From assembly GCA_018340805.1 (NCBI GenBank), contig JACMZG010001914.1, positions 23,701,827-23,765,826 on the forward strand: a stretch of 64,000 nucleotides of DNA. Direction: 5' to 3'. The notes below the pieces were generated by a model. That model was given only the letters and a program-made list of their open reading frames with translations. It was not told the origin of the DNA and did not search any database. The translations under genes were made by a program, and so were the position numbers. Source of the DNA: Microvelia longipes (Eukaryota; Arthropoda; Insecta; Hemiptera; Veliidae). Positions 1-64,000 of this stretch are shown piece by piece (the stretch's first letter is position 1; the number at the start of each line of letters is the position of its first letter).

Positions 1-2149
1 CTCCTTCAAGGTGATGAAAGGTTAAGTATTATAACATTTACATCCATAAAGCCACTTTAACTAAAACGAATAATTTTTTACTAGATAACAACAGTGCTTT
101 CCCCACATATTACTGAAAACCATTTAAAGCCGAGAGGATTTTTGTATTCCATATGACATAAGGATATACGGGACTGAGCTCATATCACCTTTTTTAGGAG
201 TCCGAACTGTGATAACAATATTCTCCAGTAGGGGACACAGTTATATTTATTCATAAAGCAACTTGAATCTTCGCACGTTCATCTCCAAAAAATGAAAGTG
301 TTGCTAATCTTATTGAAAAGAATCCTAATCATTTTTTTTTTGAATTTTCTAATAAAATGATAATGGATAGAGACGATATTCATAAAATTATCTAGTTATG
401 AAATAAACATTATAGTTTCCGCCTTGAGAAAAGGATTTCCTATTTTGTTTACACATAGCTTTTCTATTGTTTACTTTGGTAATTGGATAACGTCTTCAGT
501 TTTATGCGATTTTAAAATCATCTTTCAATTTCATCTTGTTTCTAAACTTTGAATATAATCAGTGTCAAATTTGGATCCCCCGTAATGGAATTAATAATCT
601 ATTGTGACAATCCCTCTATTAAACGTTAAGTTTTGAGTTTCTTTCTGCTTGATTTTTTTTATATAGACAACAGATGAAATGAAGACAGAGGTCAAAAGTG
701 CGTTCCGGTGATGAAATTTTAGTTTTAATTACTCTTAGAGGATGATTTTCGGATCATCCTCTGAAAGTTATCCATCGTGATTACAGCCACCAATTGCTTA
801 CTGGATTACGACCACCAGCGCTTTTACGACCACCAGTCTAGTGCTGGATTTAACTGTGGAAATAAAAATGAAACTTTAAGGACTTTACAATCCTCAATAA
901 TACTTTCTTAACCAGAAAATTTAAATAAATTTAATTACAGCATTTTGAATTTTATGGATTTAAACTTTGCAATACATATATGCTTCATTGTAAATTTTTG
1001 TCAATTTACATCTAAGTTTACTCTATTAGACTCGTTTGTAGGCTACTAATTTTATACCTTAACTGTCACCAAGTATGACAGTTAACGGTAGATAGCCGTC
1101 TTTGTAATAAAGAAATAAAATAAGATTGAAAATACGAAAACTTGTTTGGTAATTTTTTTCATCTTTCAACCATTACATCATCAAGATTATATACTGTATG
1201 TATACAACAAGAGTATAGACTACATGACAAGAGTACCAGTAACTCTTTAAGTAAAGATATCCATTCTGCAGAAACCACCTAATTCGTATCTACAAGTTTC
1301 TACCTATGCTTATGGTGATAAGATTGTTCCTTAAACAAAAAAAAAAGATTATAATGGTCTGTCAAAGTATACCTGGGCAAGAGTTGAAGAACTAAAATTA
1401 ATGTTTATATTAAAAAAAGAAACTAAAAAACTATGAGTTGCGATGCGGAGGTGTTTGTAGTTTGTAGCGGTAAAGAATATACACGCGGTAAAAAAGGACA
1501 TCTTCAGTTATCCTTGGACATAAGGATATTATCTTGTTTATGCTGTAACGCCAAAGAGAAAATAACAAAAAAAAGAAAAACTAAAAAAATATAGATTAAT
1601 ATCTTGTCTGAAGAAGGAGACACAATAGATAATAAGAATCCATACAGAGAGGTCCTTGTTAGAAAGAATGAATTATTTCTACCTCCTCACCAACTATTAT
1701 AACATCATCAGCATATAAACTAAAAAGAGTTTCTTTTTAGATACAAGATTATTTTTGTTACAACTACTTTATAAAAGTTTTAGACAGATTTAAGAAATAA
1801 AAATAAAAGCTGTTTTCTTTTACATCTTTGTTATTGTAACAAGAATTAAGTTATTACTGCGGTGTGCAGAATATAACAAGAAGTATTACGTTTGAAACAT
1901 TTTCTACAGAAAGATGTTGGCCATGATTTACATTATTTACTGTTACAAGAACATATGCTATATGAATTGATTTATCACAATACTTGTTATATTGTAACTA
2001 AGATTTTTTTTAAAATTATTACCTACACATTCACTACCTAAATTATATCTGCTTCGTATTTTATTTTTCGTAACATGAATTACTCCATGCTTCTTATTCT
2101 TGATTATTGTGCAATTATTCAGATAATTATTCTTATAATTAAGATGGGG

Positions 2150-2447
2150 TAAAAGCGAGGATATCCCATTTCAATGACATTTAGAGGTTTGCTTTATGGG
2201 GGCTCTTAGGGCTCTGTATAGCCTCATTGTAACCTTCTCTAGTGGGATAAGGTTATAAAAAGTCAATCGTTTTATGGGCTTTTCGCCAAATTGTTTCTGC
2301 TTGTTTTTGTATTACTCGCGATCTTTTATACAAGGATTACTGCAATTTATAACAGTTCATTTAGATAGTAATAATCAAGATGTTGAAGTTACTTATGATT
2401 TTTCAAAATTCAAACGGTAAACCTTCTCTAGTTGTAATATTTCTTTG
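2150..2447 (-). mobile_element. MITE copy 1 (CATAGAG family), reverse, degraded
   Basis: Shares with the other copies the internal blocks GGGCTCTTAGGGCTCTG, TGTAACCTTCTCTAGTG and GGTTATAAAAAGTCAAT, and ends in CCTTCTCTAGTTGTAATAT. The left terminus is eroded. Confidence 0.5.
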
Positions 2448-3058
2448 ATTGGAGCTATAAGTATTCTACAAAAAATGACCTACATACTATTCTCCAAAAA
2501 ACTGTGTGAACAGTTAAACAGTGTTGCCAATGACTAAAAAAACTAATTAAGTAAAAAATAAACATTACTTCGTGGTACCAATTAACATATGTTTAATTAT
2601 AAACTATTACAATTTCTAATAAATTAAACTAAAAGTCATAGAAGTATTAGCTAGGTGCAATTTTTTGCAAGATAACTTGGCACTTGAACCCGCACGTACC
2701 TAACTACCTACCTGTACCTATTTGTATTGTTTATAGCGTTAGAATATTACTTGTACAAAACGGTACTAAATATCAAACCATCATAATGTAATAGTTAGAC
2801 TCCGTTATACTTATTATATTTTTAGGAAGTTATTAATTTTTTAATTGGCTGTATTTACGTATATAGATTTTTTATAATCTTGAGAGATAACTTATATTAC
2901 AATGTATTTGTTGATTACTTGATTTTCCAGATTTTCTTATTCGAATTTATTTTTATGATTCTTAACGACTTAATTTAACCTTTAAAAATACATTTTTAAA
3001 GGATTATAATAATACAAAAACGACATCACTACTACGACAGTAGGTTTGTGAATTTACA

Positions 3059-3111
3059 GGGGGGGGGGGGGTAAATGTCGAAAATGGAAGAGGACCTTCC
3101 ATTTTCGACAT
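3059..3111. repeat. poly-G run followed by a 16-bp hairpin
   Basis: Thirteen G residues (3059-3071) sit next to a perfect stem: ATGTCGAAAATGGAAG (3075-3090), loop AGGAC, CTTCCATTTTCGACAT (3096-3111). The G run is exceptional in this AT-rich DNA. Confidence 0.7.
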
Positions 3112-3319
3112 CAAAACAACCACATAATCGTAATTTTCTTGTGGAAATTCAGAAAAACTGATTTCTCGTACTAGTTTAAAGTGTTCTAAGAACAAGAAAC
3201 CTCAATCGCATCTATACCTATTAGCACATATCTCGAGATAATTAATAAAATAAATAAAGATAATTAATTTAAATGCGGACCCCAGAGTAGCCCGTGATTT
3301 TTAAAAACCATTTAAAACA

Positions 3320-4000
3320 GTCCAAGAGCCGGACCTGAAAAAATGTGACTTATTTTGTATTTCTTCAAACCAAATGTTTCTTAAAATATAGCTTAAATTA
3401 TGAAGGAAAAACATAGTCTGCCTATGCAAAGTTAACCTCTTCATATGATTGCGCATGCTTAAAATTTTATAAAGTAGCACTAATTTCAGTTTTCTTGGAA
3501 TAAGTGGTTCCCTGTGGGTCGTGTGGAAAATATAAAGAGAACTTTTCTTAAAGGTGATAAAATTATCTATAAAACGAGTGTTTAATAATCAAAATCGGAT
3601 AACTGCAACCAAAGTTATGGGTCTTTCAAAAACACAAAAAAAATAGTTAATTTATGCAGTCAGCGAATTTCTTAGAGATAATAGCAGCGTTTTTTGGCCA
3701 ACAAATGACATAACTTTAGTTGCATTCATCCGATTTTTAAGAAAAAACACTCTTTTTATAGGAAACTTAATTAGCTTTAAAATAAGTTCATGTTTTGCAC
3801 ACGACCTACAGGGAACCATTTATTACAAGGATACTGGAATTTGTACGATTTTCTAATATTTTGAGCAAGCGCGAATAGGTCCGCACTCTGGACAGACAGA
3901 GTATGCTTTTCGTTCACAATAAAAGGTATATTTTCAGAAAAATTTGGTTTGAAGTAGTGCAAAATGAGTCACATTTTTTAGGCCTAGCTGTTGGGCCAAA
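3320..4000. mobile_element. foldback element with long imperfect inverted arms
   Basis: The outer arms pair AAAAAATGTGACTTATTTTG and CTTCAAACCAAATG (3339-3374) with TTTGGTTTGAAG and AAAATGAGTCACATTTTTTA (about 3942-3980). The inner arms pair GGTTCCCTGTGGGTCGTGTG (3507-3526) with CACACGACCTACAGGGAACC (3798-3817). CAACCAAAGTTATG and CATAACTTTAGTTG also pair near the centre. Total about 680 bp with arms of about 300 bp and many mismatches. There is no coding frame of note; the 61-codon minus frame in the right arm is accidental. Confidence 0.6.
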
Positions 4001-5196
4001 AATAAGATAGCAAATCTTACAGTTCCATATTAGGCAACTTGTTTCTTTCATTATTTAACACTTTGATTTATTTATTCAATTAACAGATAATTAAATCTTA
4101 TCTTAAACTTCTATAATAAACAACAGAATGGCAAAATATTTTTATTGTTCTCTCATCAAACTATAACTTCCTTGTAAACCGATCTCTTGTCAAATAAACA
4201 AAACACAATAACAATTAAAAACGATAAATAATAGAAATTTAAATATATTCTAATTTAGGTAAAAACAAATAAAACATTGTGGGGGATTTGATAGACAAAC
4301 CCTTTTGTTATGTAAATATTAACACGATTTCACGAGTGACGAATCGTTAACATTACATTAACATGAGACATATCGTTCCCTGATATCATATGTTAAAGGA
4401 TAAACTATATATGCTTCATAAACTTCAATTTGCTTTATGCTTTTATCTTAAATTTCTTTATCAAGGAGTTACTTAAAAGTCCAATCTTTAAATTCATATA
4501 TCCTCCTTAAGTATCATATGAAAGATGATTTATCTGTTAACATATATTAATTTTATGTCCATGACTTTATAAGAATTTATATATTGTTCGCAATGGTACG
4601 GAATTCTAATTTAAAATCCGGGTATGTATTTGCTGTTAACCAGATAATAATTAGAATATTTACATAACTAGGCGTGACAGGTTGCTAACAGATCGCTTAT
4701 TTCAATTAAAGAATTTAATTTGTATTTTGTTTCTGTATATTCAGCTAGCGTTGAAGTTAAGACACATAAATTATTCTATTTGATGATTGATACAGATTAA
4801 TTTACAAAACTCCTTCTTCCGTGTTGTATTAACATAATATTGAAGTTCGGTTTTGTTTCTCTAAAAAAAGCTGTGAAATAGCGGGATTAAACAGTTTATG
4901 TTTGAATATAAATAAAGATTTTACAACTGTAAACGTTTTAACTAATATATACACGAAAGCCCTAATAAACAGTTAGTAGTAGTTATAGTAGTAGTAATAG
5001 GGTGGGGAGGCAAAGTCAGGCAAACAGGCCACATTAATAAACAGTTAATAATTATGTATAGTCAAAATAATAACTTTTAAATTTAATATTACTATCATAA
5101 CTGACAAGACATCAGATATTTTCATAAAATTAAAAAATAAAGTTATGAAGAAAACTGGAATAATGTATGGACAAAATCATATTTTGTTATTAACTA

Positions 5197-5601
5197 CAGT
5201 GTATCGACGACCTTAAAAATATTGACAGCTCAGTTTAGGCACCACCGATTCTAAAAAAAAAAATCCCTACAAAAAGGCAGCGGGGAAAAAACTTTGTAAA
5301 CAAATCAGGTTATGTTACCCGTGTTTTCTTGGCGATGTTTCTACAATTCTTTGGTGTAGTTTTATTATTTAGGAATTATGCAAATGTGGAAAAAAATGAA
5401 TTGTGAAGGGAAATAATAAACACAAGAAGAACCACAAACGAAGTGAACGAATGCCGGGAAGGAGGTTATTTCCCTACAGGGGTTATGGGAGTAGGGATTT
5501 TTTTTTTCTCTTTCAAGAGAGGGGTTGGCAGCGGCTTCTCTGATTGGTCGATCCCCAAAATGCATATGACCTTGGGGATTTTTATACTTGACGATACACT
5601 G
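5197..5601. mobile_element. non-autonomous DNA transposon, TA-flanked
   Basis: The left end CAGTGTATCG (5197-5206) and the right end CGATACACTG (5592-5601) form a perfect 10-bp terminal inverted repeat, each flanked by TA (5195-5196 and 5602-5603). TAAAAAT follows both termini a few bases inside. The 405-bp body is less AT-rich than its surroundings and carries the longest minus-strand frame nearby (5365-5652), which runs past the right terminus and matches nothing I know. The TA duplication suggests a Tc1/mariner-like or similar mover; the superfamily is not determined. Confidence 0.5.
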
Positions 5602-6049
5602 TAAAGGCATTATTTTGACTGTAGACGGTCGCAAAGATGTGAAAAAGTGCAATACATTAGTAATTGTATTAATTATATTAATGAATAGTAATTAAGGAAA
5701 TAACAATAATGTAGCATAAATGAGCTGAGAGTGTCCAAAGGCAGTCTCTTTAATTTTTTAACCTGTAGAGGCTGAAACATGGTCCTTTGATAAAAATATC
5801 CCATTAGCAAATTTTATTCCCAAAGGAAATTTGCTAAAAGTGGGTATTATATTTTTCCTTATTACAAAGCTCCCATTTTCACATTGAGAAGAGGGATTGA
5901 GATGTCTAAAATGATCAGAGAGTCCATGGACTCATTTGTAAATTAAAAACATATAATTGTAGGAACCAATTACTCTTCTTTAATATAAATATAATCAATT
6001 TAGGATGTATTAAATTCATTAAATTTTTTTTGTTCATTTTTAGTCGAGG

Positions 6050-58821
<52,772 letters not shown>

Positions 58822-59103
58822 CCTACTCATTCTAAACAAATAGTGATAAGTAAACTATACGCACTAAGTTGATAACTTTTTAGTCTTTGAAATGTTTATA
58901 GTCAAGGCAGGTAAAGTATGAACTACCTAATCCTAAACAAATGAGGAAATGTAATGTTTTCAGAAGATATAAAGAATTATTTAACATAATTAAAATGGAT
59001 TTCAGGGTTTGGTCAAATTAGTTAACTGGCTCAATACAAAAATGAAAATTTAGTTGGATGTGAGCATTAGTTGTGTAAAGGTATAAACAGCTGTCATAAT
59101 TAG

Positions 59104-59652
59104 AATAAAAAGAATGTATTGACAGTATTTTTATTATATTAAAAGCTGACTGTACAAAACAACAGCCTTTTTTCTTTTTTCAATTCTTCATCAGCCTCAT
59201 TCACAAAATGTTAAAATGTTATTATGTTAAAATATGTTATTTAATTTAACAATATGTTAAAAAATTATCATAAATGAATCCTTTACCTTTCTTTTTTGAA
59301 ATATTAAATCACAATTGGATCCTTTACTATTAATTTTTGAATATTGAATCATAACTGAATTCTTATACATAACTGAATTCTTTACTATTAATTTTTGAAT
59401 ATTGAATCATAACTGAATTCTTTACTATTAATTTTTGAATATTGAATCTTAACTGAATTCTTTACTATTAATTTTTGAATATTGAATCATAACTGATTCC
59501 TTCACAATTCTTTTAATCAATGATCCTTGGGTACTTTTAGTCTCTTATAAAAAATGTTTTCTTTTAACTTACATTAGGTTGTCCATACTTGTCCTGGTCA
59601 AGGTGATATTGAAAATTTAACTATTAGTGTGTACAGTTTCAACATCAATAAA
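59104..59652 (+). promoter_or_regulatory. candidate polyadenylation signals for exp
   Basis: Canonical AATAAA hexamers occur at 59104-59109 and 59647-59652, about 280 and 825 bases after the stop codon. The second follows a 41-bp minisatellite (59335-59500) that would lie within the longer 3' UTR. In such AT-rich DNA AATAAA occurs often by chance, so the choice between them is open. Confidence 0.35.
59335..59500. repeat. 41-bp minisatellite in the 3' UTR region
   Basis: About four units of ATTAATTTTTGAATATTGAA plus TCATAACTGAATTCTTTACT. Confidence 0.88.
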
Positions 59653-60804
59653 TATATAAATTATATAAAATGCGATATAAGAATACTCATAAGAATTTAT
59701 TATTTTTGCTTATTTTTTTACCATGATATTATTTTGTTGTTAAATTTTAATTTAATTATAATAAATTAATTAAAATATGTTTAAGATGATTTACTGCCAC
59801 ATTATCTCAAATTTAATGTTATGTTGACTTGAGTCATAAATAGAAATGAAGCACTTAGACATTTACACGTTAATTTAATTTTTTTTGTTATAAAATTTCC
59901 TCATAATATATTTTAGAGTTTCTATAAAATTTTTTAATTCAGTAATTTTTTTAAAACATATTCATGAAATTATATAAAAAATAATATATTTAATCATTGA
60001 TTAGTAATAATTGCTGCAACTTATTGATGAAATAAGAGTATTATAGAATCATTGATTTATTACGAATCTATTTTTCTCTTATAAGTAAGTAACAGGAAAA
60101 TTTTCATAATTTCTATTTTCTCAACAGCTAAAAGCAACTGGATCCTATCATTCCATAATGACTTCTCATAATTAGGGGAATTCTATACCTAGATATCTCA
60201 TTGCTTTAAAAATTCATACTCATTGCATTTCTACTTTTAAAAATTGAGTTACTCAAAACTGCTGATATTTTAGCAACTCATTGAATATTATGATGTTCGA
60301 AATTTTTGGTTAATATAAATTTGAAGTAGAAGAAGAATACTTTATGTATTTTATCAACTTTTCAATTACTCAAAGGTAAGCTGTACTTTTTTTAAAGATT
60401 CCAAATCAGGCCCGTATCCAGAAAATAGCTAGAAGGAGGTGGGTAGAGAGATATCACATCCCTGAAAAAAAAATGTTGCCCCTTCTGACAAAGTAGTTTC
60501 ATTGGAAGTCCCTTAATGGTGTGTGCAACATCGCCCCCTCCTACAAATTCTTGCTTGCCAAGAGTCTGTTCCAGAAACTATAGTTAAATTGTCAATACTT
60601 CTAATTTGGTCATTCTTGTTAAAAAAGAACAGCTTTTAAAATTTGTGAGAGCAAATTGTACACTGAAAAGCTGTAACTTTTTTGAATTATCTAGTTATAA
60701 TATGGTTTATAATACATGAAAGTTACATTTCACTTAAAGTCAATCATCTTAAATTTCAAAAATGCCTTAAATTAGCTCATTTTGTAGTGCTCCCTATTAG
60801 TATG

Positions 60805-60849
60805 TAATATATATATATAATATATATATATATATATAATATATATATA

Positions 60850-60905
<56 letters not shown>
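60805..60905. repeat. (TA)n tract with interruptions
   Basis: About 100 bases of TA with several TAATAT interruptions. Confidence 0.93.
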
Positions 60906-60909
<4 letters not shown>

Positions 60910-63900
60910 CCACATATTTACAGTATAGATTATTTCAACTTTATAGAACCACATTAATAACATTTGTTAGAAGTATTTTTCAATCATACTGAGGTCATAG
61001 GTAATATTTTGATGAATCTTTGTTATATTAATAAACATTTTTCTATAAATGTATCTTTTGTGTAAATATTTTTTTAAATCTATATTTCTCGAGAATTGTT
61101 TGACCACAATAAAATTAATTGTTTTTAAACAATTTTCAACTTTATTAATAATTAGACAATAAGTTTTAAAATATTGAAAAGTTTTAGCAATTTTTAACTT
61201 TTTTTTGTCAAGAGTAGCTTCTTTTAATGATGAAAACTCATAAATAATTTGAAAATCCTTATATTTCTATCACATTATGATAAAATTCACTAATTACATA
61301 AATAAAATAATGGAAAAATTTTTAAATTTTCAAATAAAGCTAAATTGATCATTATTATTGGAACTTTATATTTGTTTTAAAACACTGCGTCGAGAGCTAC
61401 TCTTCTTTAAAAAATAATTGAATCATGACTAAGTCCTTAATTTTTAAGATTATTATACATTTTTAATACTTTGATATATATTTGCTATTTTTGTAAGTAC
61501 ACTTCTTGTATATTCTTAATTTGGTGTACTCTAAAATAAAACTCTGTATATAATATTTAGGATTATTAAAAAATAAAGTTTGACCAATATTTTTTTAAAT
61601 AATAATTTTATTTACCTATTAATTATATATTACCTACTATTAAATATGTGTAATACCTTATACTGTATAATAAGAACTTGAATATAAATAAATATTAAAT
61701 TTTTATAATATAATTATCTATTATTCTTTATTGACTATTAATTTTTGGGTGTCTTAAAAATATGAAGATCATTAAGTGTAATTAATTAAATTTGGTGGGT
61801 AAATTATGGTATTTTTCATTACATGGCATTGTTAGTATTGTGTCTGTCCAGCCATAACAATTTTAACAACTATTGAAAGTCAAAAATTAATGATAATTGA
61901 TAGATGTAATTAGAAGAATGGCTGGGGTCTTGAGCATCGTGACAAATTCATGCCAAAATTGGCTCTGATTCATTGCTGCAAATTCGCTGCTGAAAACATT
62001 GTATAATTTTACATTTATGTTTTTATATTTACCAATTAAAATAATTTCAGCTGTCAACTACATCAAAGTATTTCAGAAAAGGGTCATGAAGAAGTAATGT
62101 ACTATATTAATTTTGAACAATTGGTTCCCCTTTCGATCCAAGTAAATAAAACTTGAAATGAATAAATGTAATTCCTCCCTCATAATAATAATAAATTTAT
62201 TTTCTCTTAACATATGAATAAAATACAAAAGAAAATAAAACACTATAATTAGAACACAATTGAAAAACACAAATAAAATAGAAAAAGAAAAATTAATACT
62301 TTGTTAGAAATAAAAGTACCGAGAAACATAATAAATTATTTTTGTACATGGTATGTCAATGGTATTTTATTGCCATAAAGGACAGAGGAAAAATACGGGA
62401 AATAAGTAAACTACTACATTAGGTTTGGATTTGGTGCCAGGGTTCCCTGTGCTATTGCCACTACAACCATATATAAAATTTAATGGAAATAAAATGGAAT
62501 TTAGAGAAATTTAAAACAAGGGTGGTTATTTATACCAAATAATGAAGAAAAATCTCTTCTTTGTATATTATTGGCAATACTCTTCTTAGAGCGTTTTAAA
62601 TAACTCTCTGAGCCACTGCCATTTCGAAAAATAAAATAGTTTTAGGTAATTTCAACTTTTGACTTAAATCATGGTGGTTTCATGGCTCTAATGATGGCTC
62701 ATGTTAAATTGAAATTGCTCTCAATTACTGACATTTTTTACTTTAAAATTTTTATTATTTTATATCTATATTACTTATTTCAAGTTGATTTTCTTAAATT
62801 TTGAGTTAAACAATGTCATATCCTTTGATATTATGACTTATTATTACATTATTTGACTCAATTAAAATAATTCTTACATTGTTTTGTTTTTAAAATTAAA
62901 GAGTTAAATTTAATTTTTTACATTTAATAATTACATAGTTTTCATAGACACCCGCACAGACGTGACCCCACGTAAATGTAAACAAATAAAAGTAATGTAA
63001 AAAAATCTCTACAAGTAAAATGATTTAAAAATTTAAATTGTGGGTAAATAATAAGATAATTTTCATTATTAATTTTACATAGTCCATTGTTTATCTTATT
63101 GAGCTGATTTTTATTTTATTGTAAAATAATTATTTAATATTTTTAATAATGTATAATTTTGTGAGATATTATAGAATATTTAAATATTTCTTTTAATTAT
63201 TAATATTAGATTAATTATAAATATGTAGTGATCAATTATAATTTTGTTTGTGTCGTTTCTTCAAAATATTTAACCTGATGAAAAACTATTTTAATAAATA
63301 TAGTGGTGTTGTTAATGAAGTAAAATGTATATTAGCTAACGCTTAGCTTAGCTAAGTATTACTTGTATATTTTGAAAGTTTCAATCGTTGTTTAAACTTC
63401 ATGTTTTTTTCAGAATGATATATGAAAATTCCATATTTACCAGAGAGCTTTTTTTAGATAGATACCTTAACTCTCCTATAGAGGAATAATATATTTAGAT
63501 GAGTATTTCTAACAAGAGAAACATGCCTCTATGAAATAGGTTTTTGAAAATACTCTTAATTTTATTTTGTGCTGAAACTTTGACACAGGGATTTTAAAGT
63601 TATGCTTAAAAAGGATTCTGTGATATGCAATATCACATTTTCTGTAGACAGTTTTAGAGCCAAAACTATACATCGGATTTAAACAAAACCATGCTCAAAT
63701 TAAAGCATTCAGTGCTTAGCTATGGCTAAATCCAAAATATTTAAATATCATTAAGTTTCGGTAGCCAATTAGATAAAAACCGTAGAATCTTGTTTTTAAT
63801 GTAATTAATGCATAATTGTGCGCCTTCTATAATGGTTCCTTCGTGAGCTAGTTCATAAACGTAACATTCTCCAGGTTGCTGCACCTCTTAAACTTCTAAA

Positions 63901-64000
63901 ACAAAATGGTTTGTTGGTAAATGTTAATTTATTGATGTTGGTTCATTTTATTAATTCTTTACTTAATTAAAATAACAAGAATTGGTTGAAGAAAAGAGTC

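Larger units (their letters stand above)
1..6043. other. upstream flank or 5' intron of exp
   Basis: There is no supported coding sequence here. The acceptor at 6043 implies an upstream non-coding exon that I could not place; it may lie here or outside the window. The stretch contains a MITE copy near 2150-2447, a poly-G run with a hairpin (3059-3111), a long inverted-repeat element (3320-4000) and a TA-flanked DNA transposon (5197-5601). The remaining sequence is AT-rich and featureless by eye. Confidence 0.6.
58822..64000 (+). other. exp 3' UTR and downstream flank
   Basis: There is no supported gene. It contains a 41-bp tandem array at 59335-59500 and a (TA)n tract at about 60805-60905. 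The rest, including 61-64 kb, is AT-rich with only short chance open frames. Confidence 0.65.

Noticed and set aside
5365..5652. Possible promoter with an inverted CCAAT (GATTGG) near 5542
   Set aside because: It lies inside a TA-flanked transposon, and no TATA or initiator could be tied to exon 1, which appears to start at a splice acceptor.

Overview
This is a strongly AT-rich window of animal nuclear DNA, most likely from an insect. It holds one gene that I can reconstruct: nine coding exons on the plus strand between 6050 and 58821, all with GT..AG introns and compatible phases. Joined, they give a 446-residue protein with no internal stop. Residues about 59-240 form a divergent Smad-type MH2 domain with no MH1 domain. 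The rest is proline- and tyrosine-rich. This matches the arthropod Smad-like family of Drosophila expansion (exp) and its paralogue rebuff (reb), which act with the chitin synthase Kkv in chitin deposition and tracheal tube growth. The family call comes from recognising the protein, not from a database search. The MH2 fold is the safer part of the claim. The insect order cannot be fixed from this window.

Layout: 1-6043 is upstream sequence (5' flank or an upstream intron) with two inverted-repeat elements. Exon 1 is at 6050-6172, followed by a 30 kb intron 1 that carries most of the repeats. Exon 2 (36272-36429) is followed by a 10.8 kb intron 2. Exons 3 to 9 lie between 47258 and 58821 with introns of 0.6 to 3.8 kb. 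The 3' UTR and downstream flank run from 58822 to the end. Coding sequence is only about 1.3 kb of a gene spanning about 53 kb.

The non-coding part is unusually rich in structure. There are about ten (TA)n tracts and about seventeen minisatellite arrays, each with its own unit. A MITE family with near-palindromic ends (CATAGAGATA...) has at least eleven copies or fragments. One repeat family contains a piece resembling the 5S rRNA internal promoter, and a tRNA-headed SINE has two copies. There are several long foldback elements, best seen at 3320-4000, 29121-29430 and 30763-31190, one TA-flanked non-autonomous DNA transposon, and one decayed non-LTR reverse transcriptase tail. No other intact gene, rRNA gene, CRISPR array or bacterial-type feature was found. 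The clearest candidates for undescribed elements are the 428 bp foldback at 30763-31190, the 5S-like repeat family and the MITE family. They are transposable-element biology, not a new gene system.
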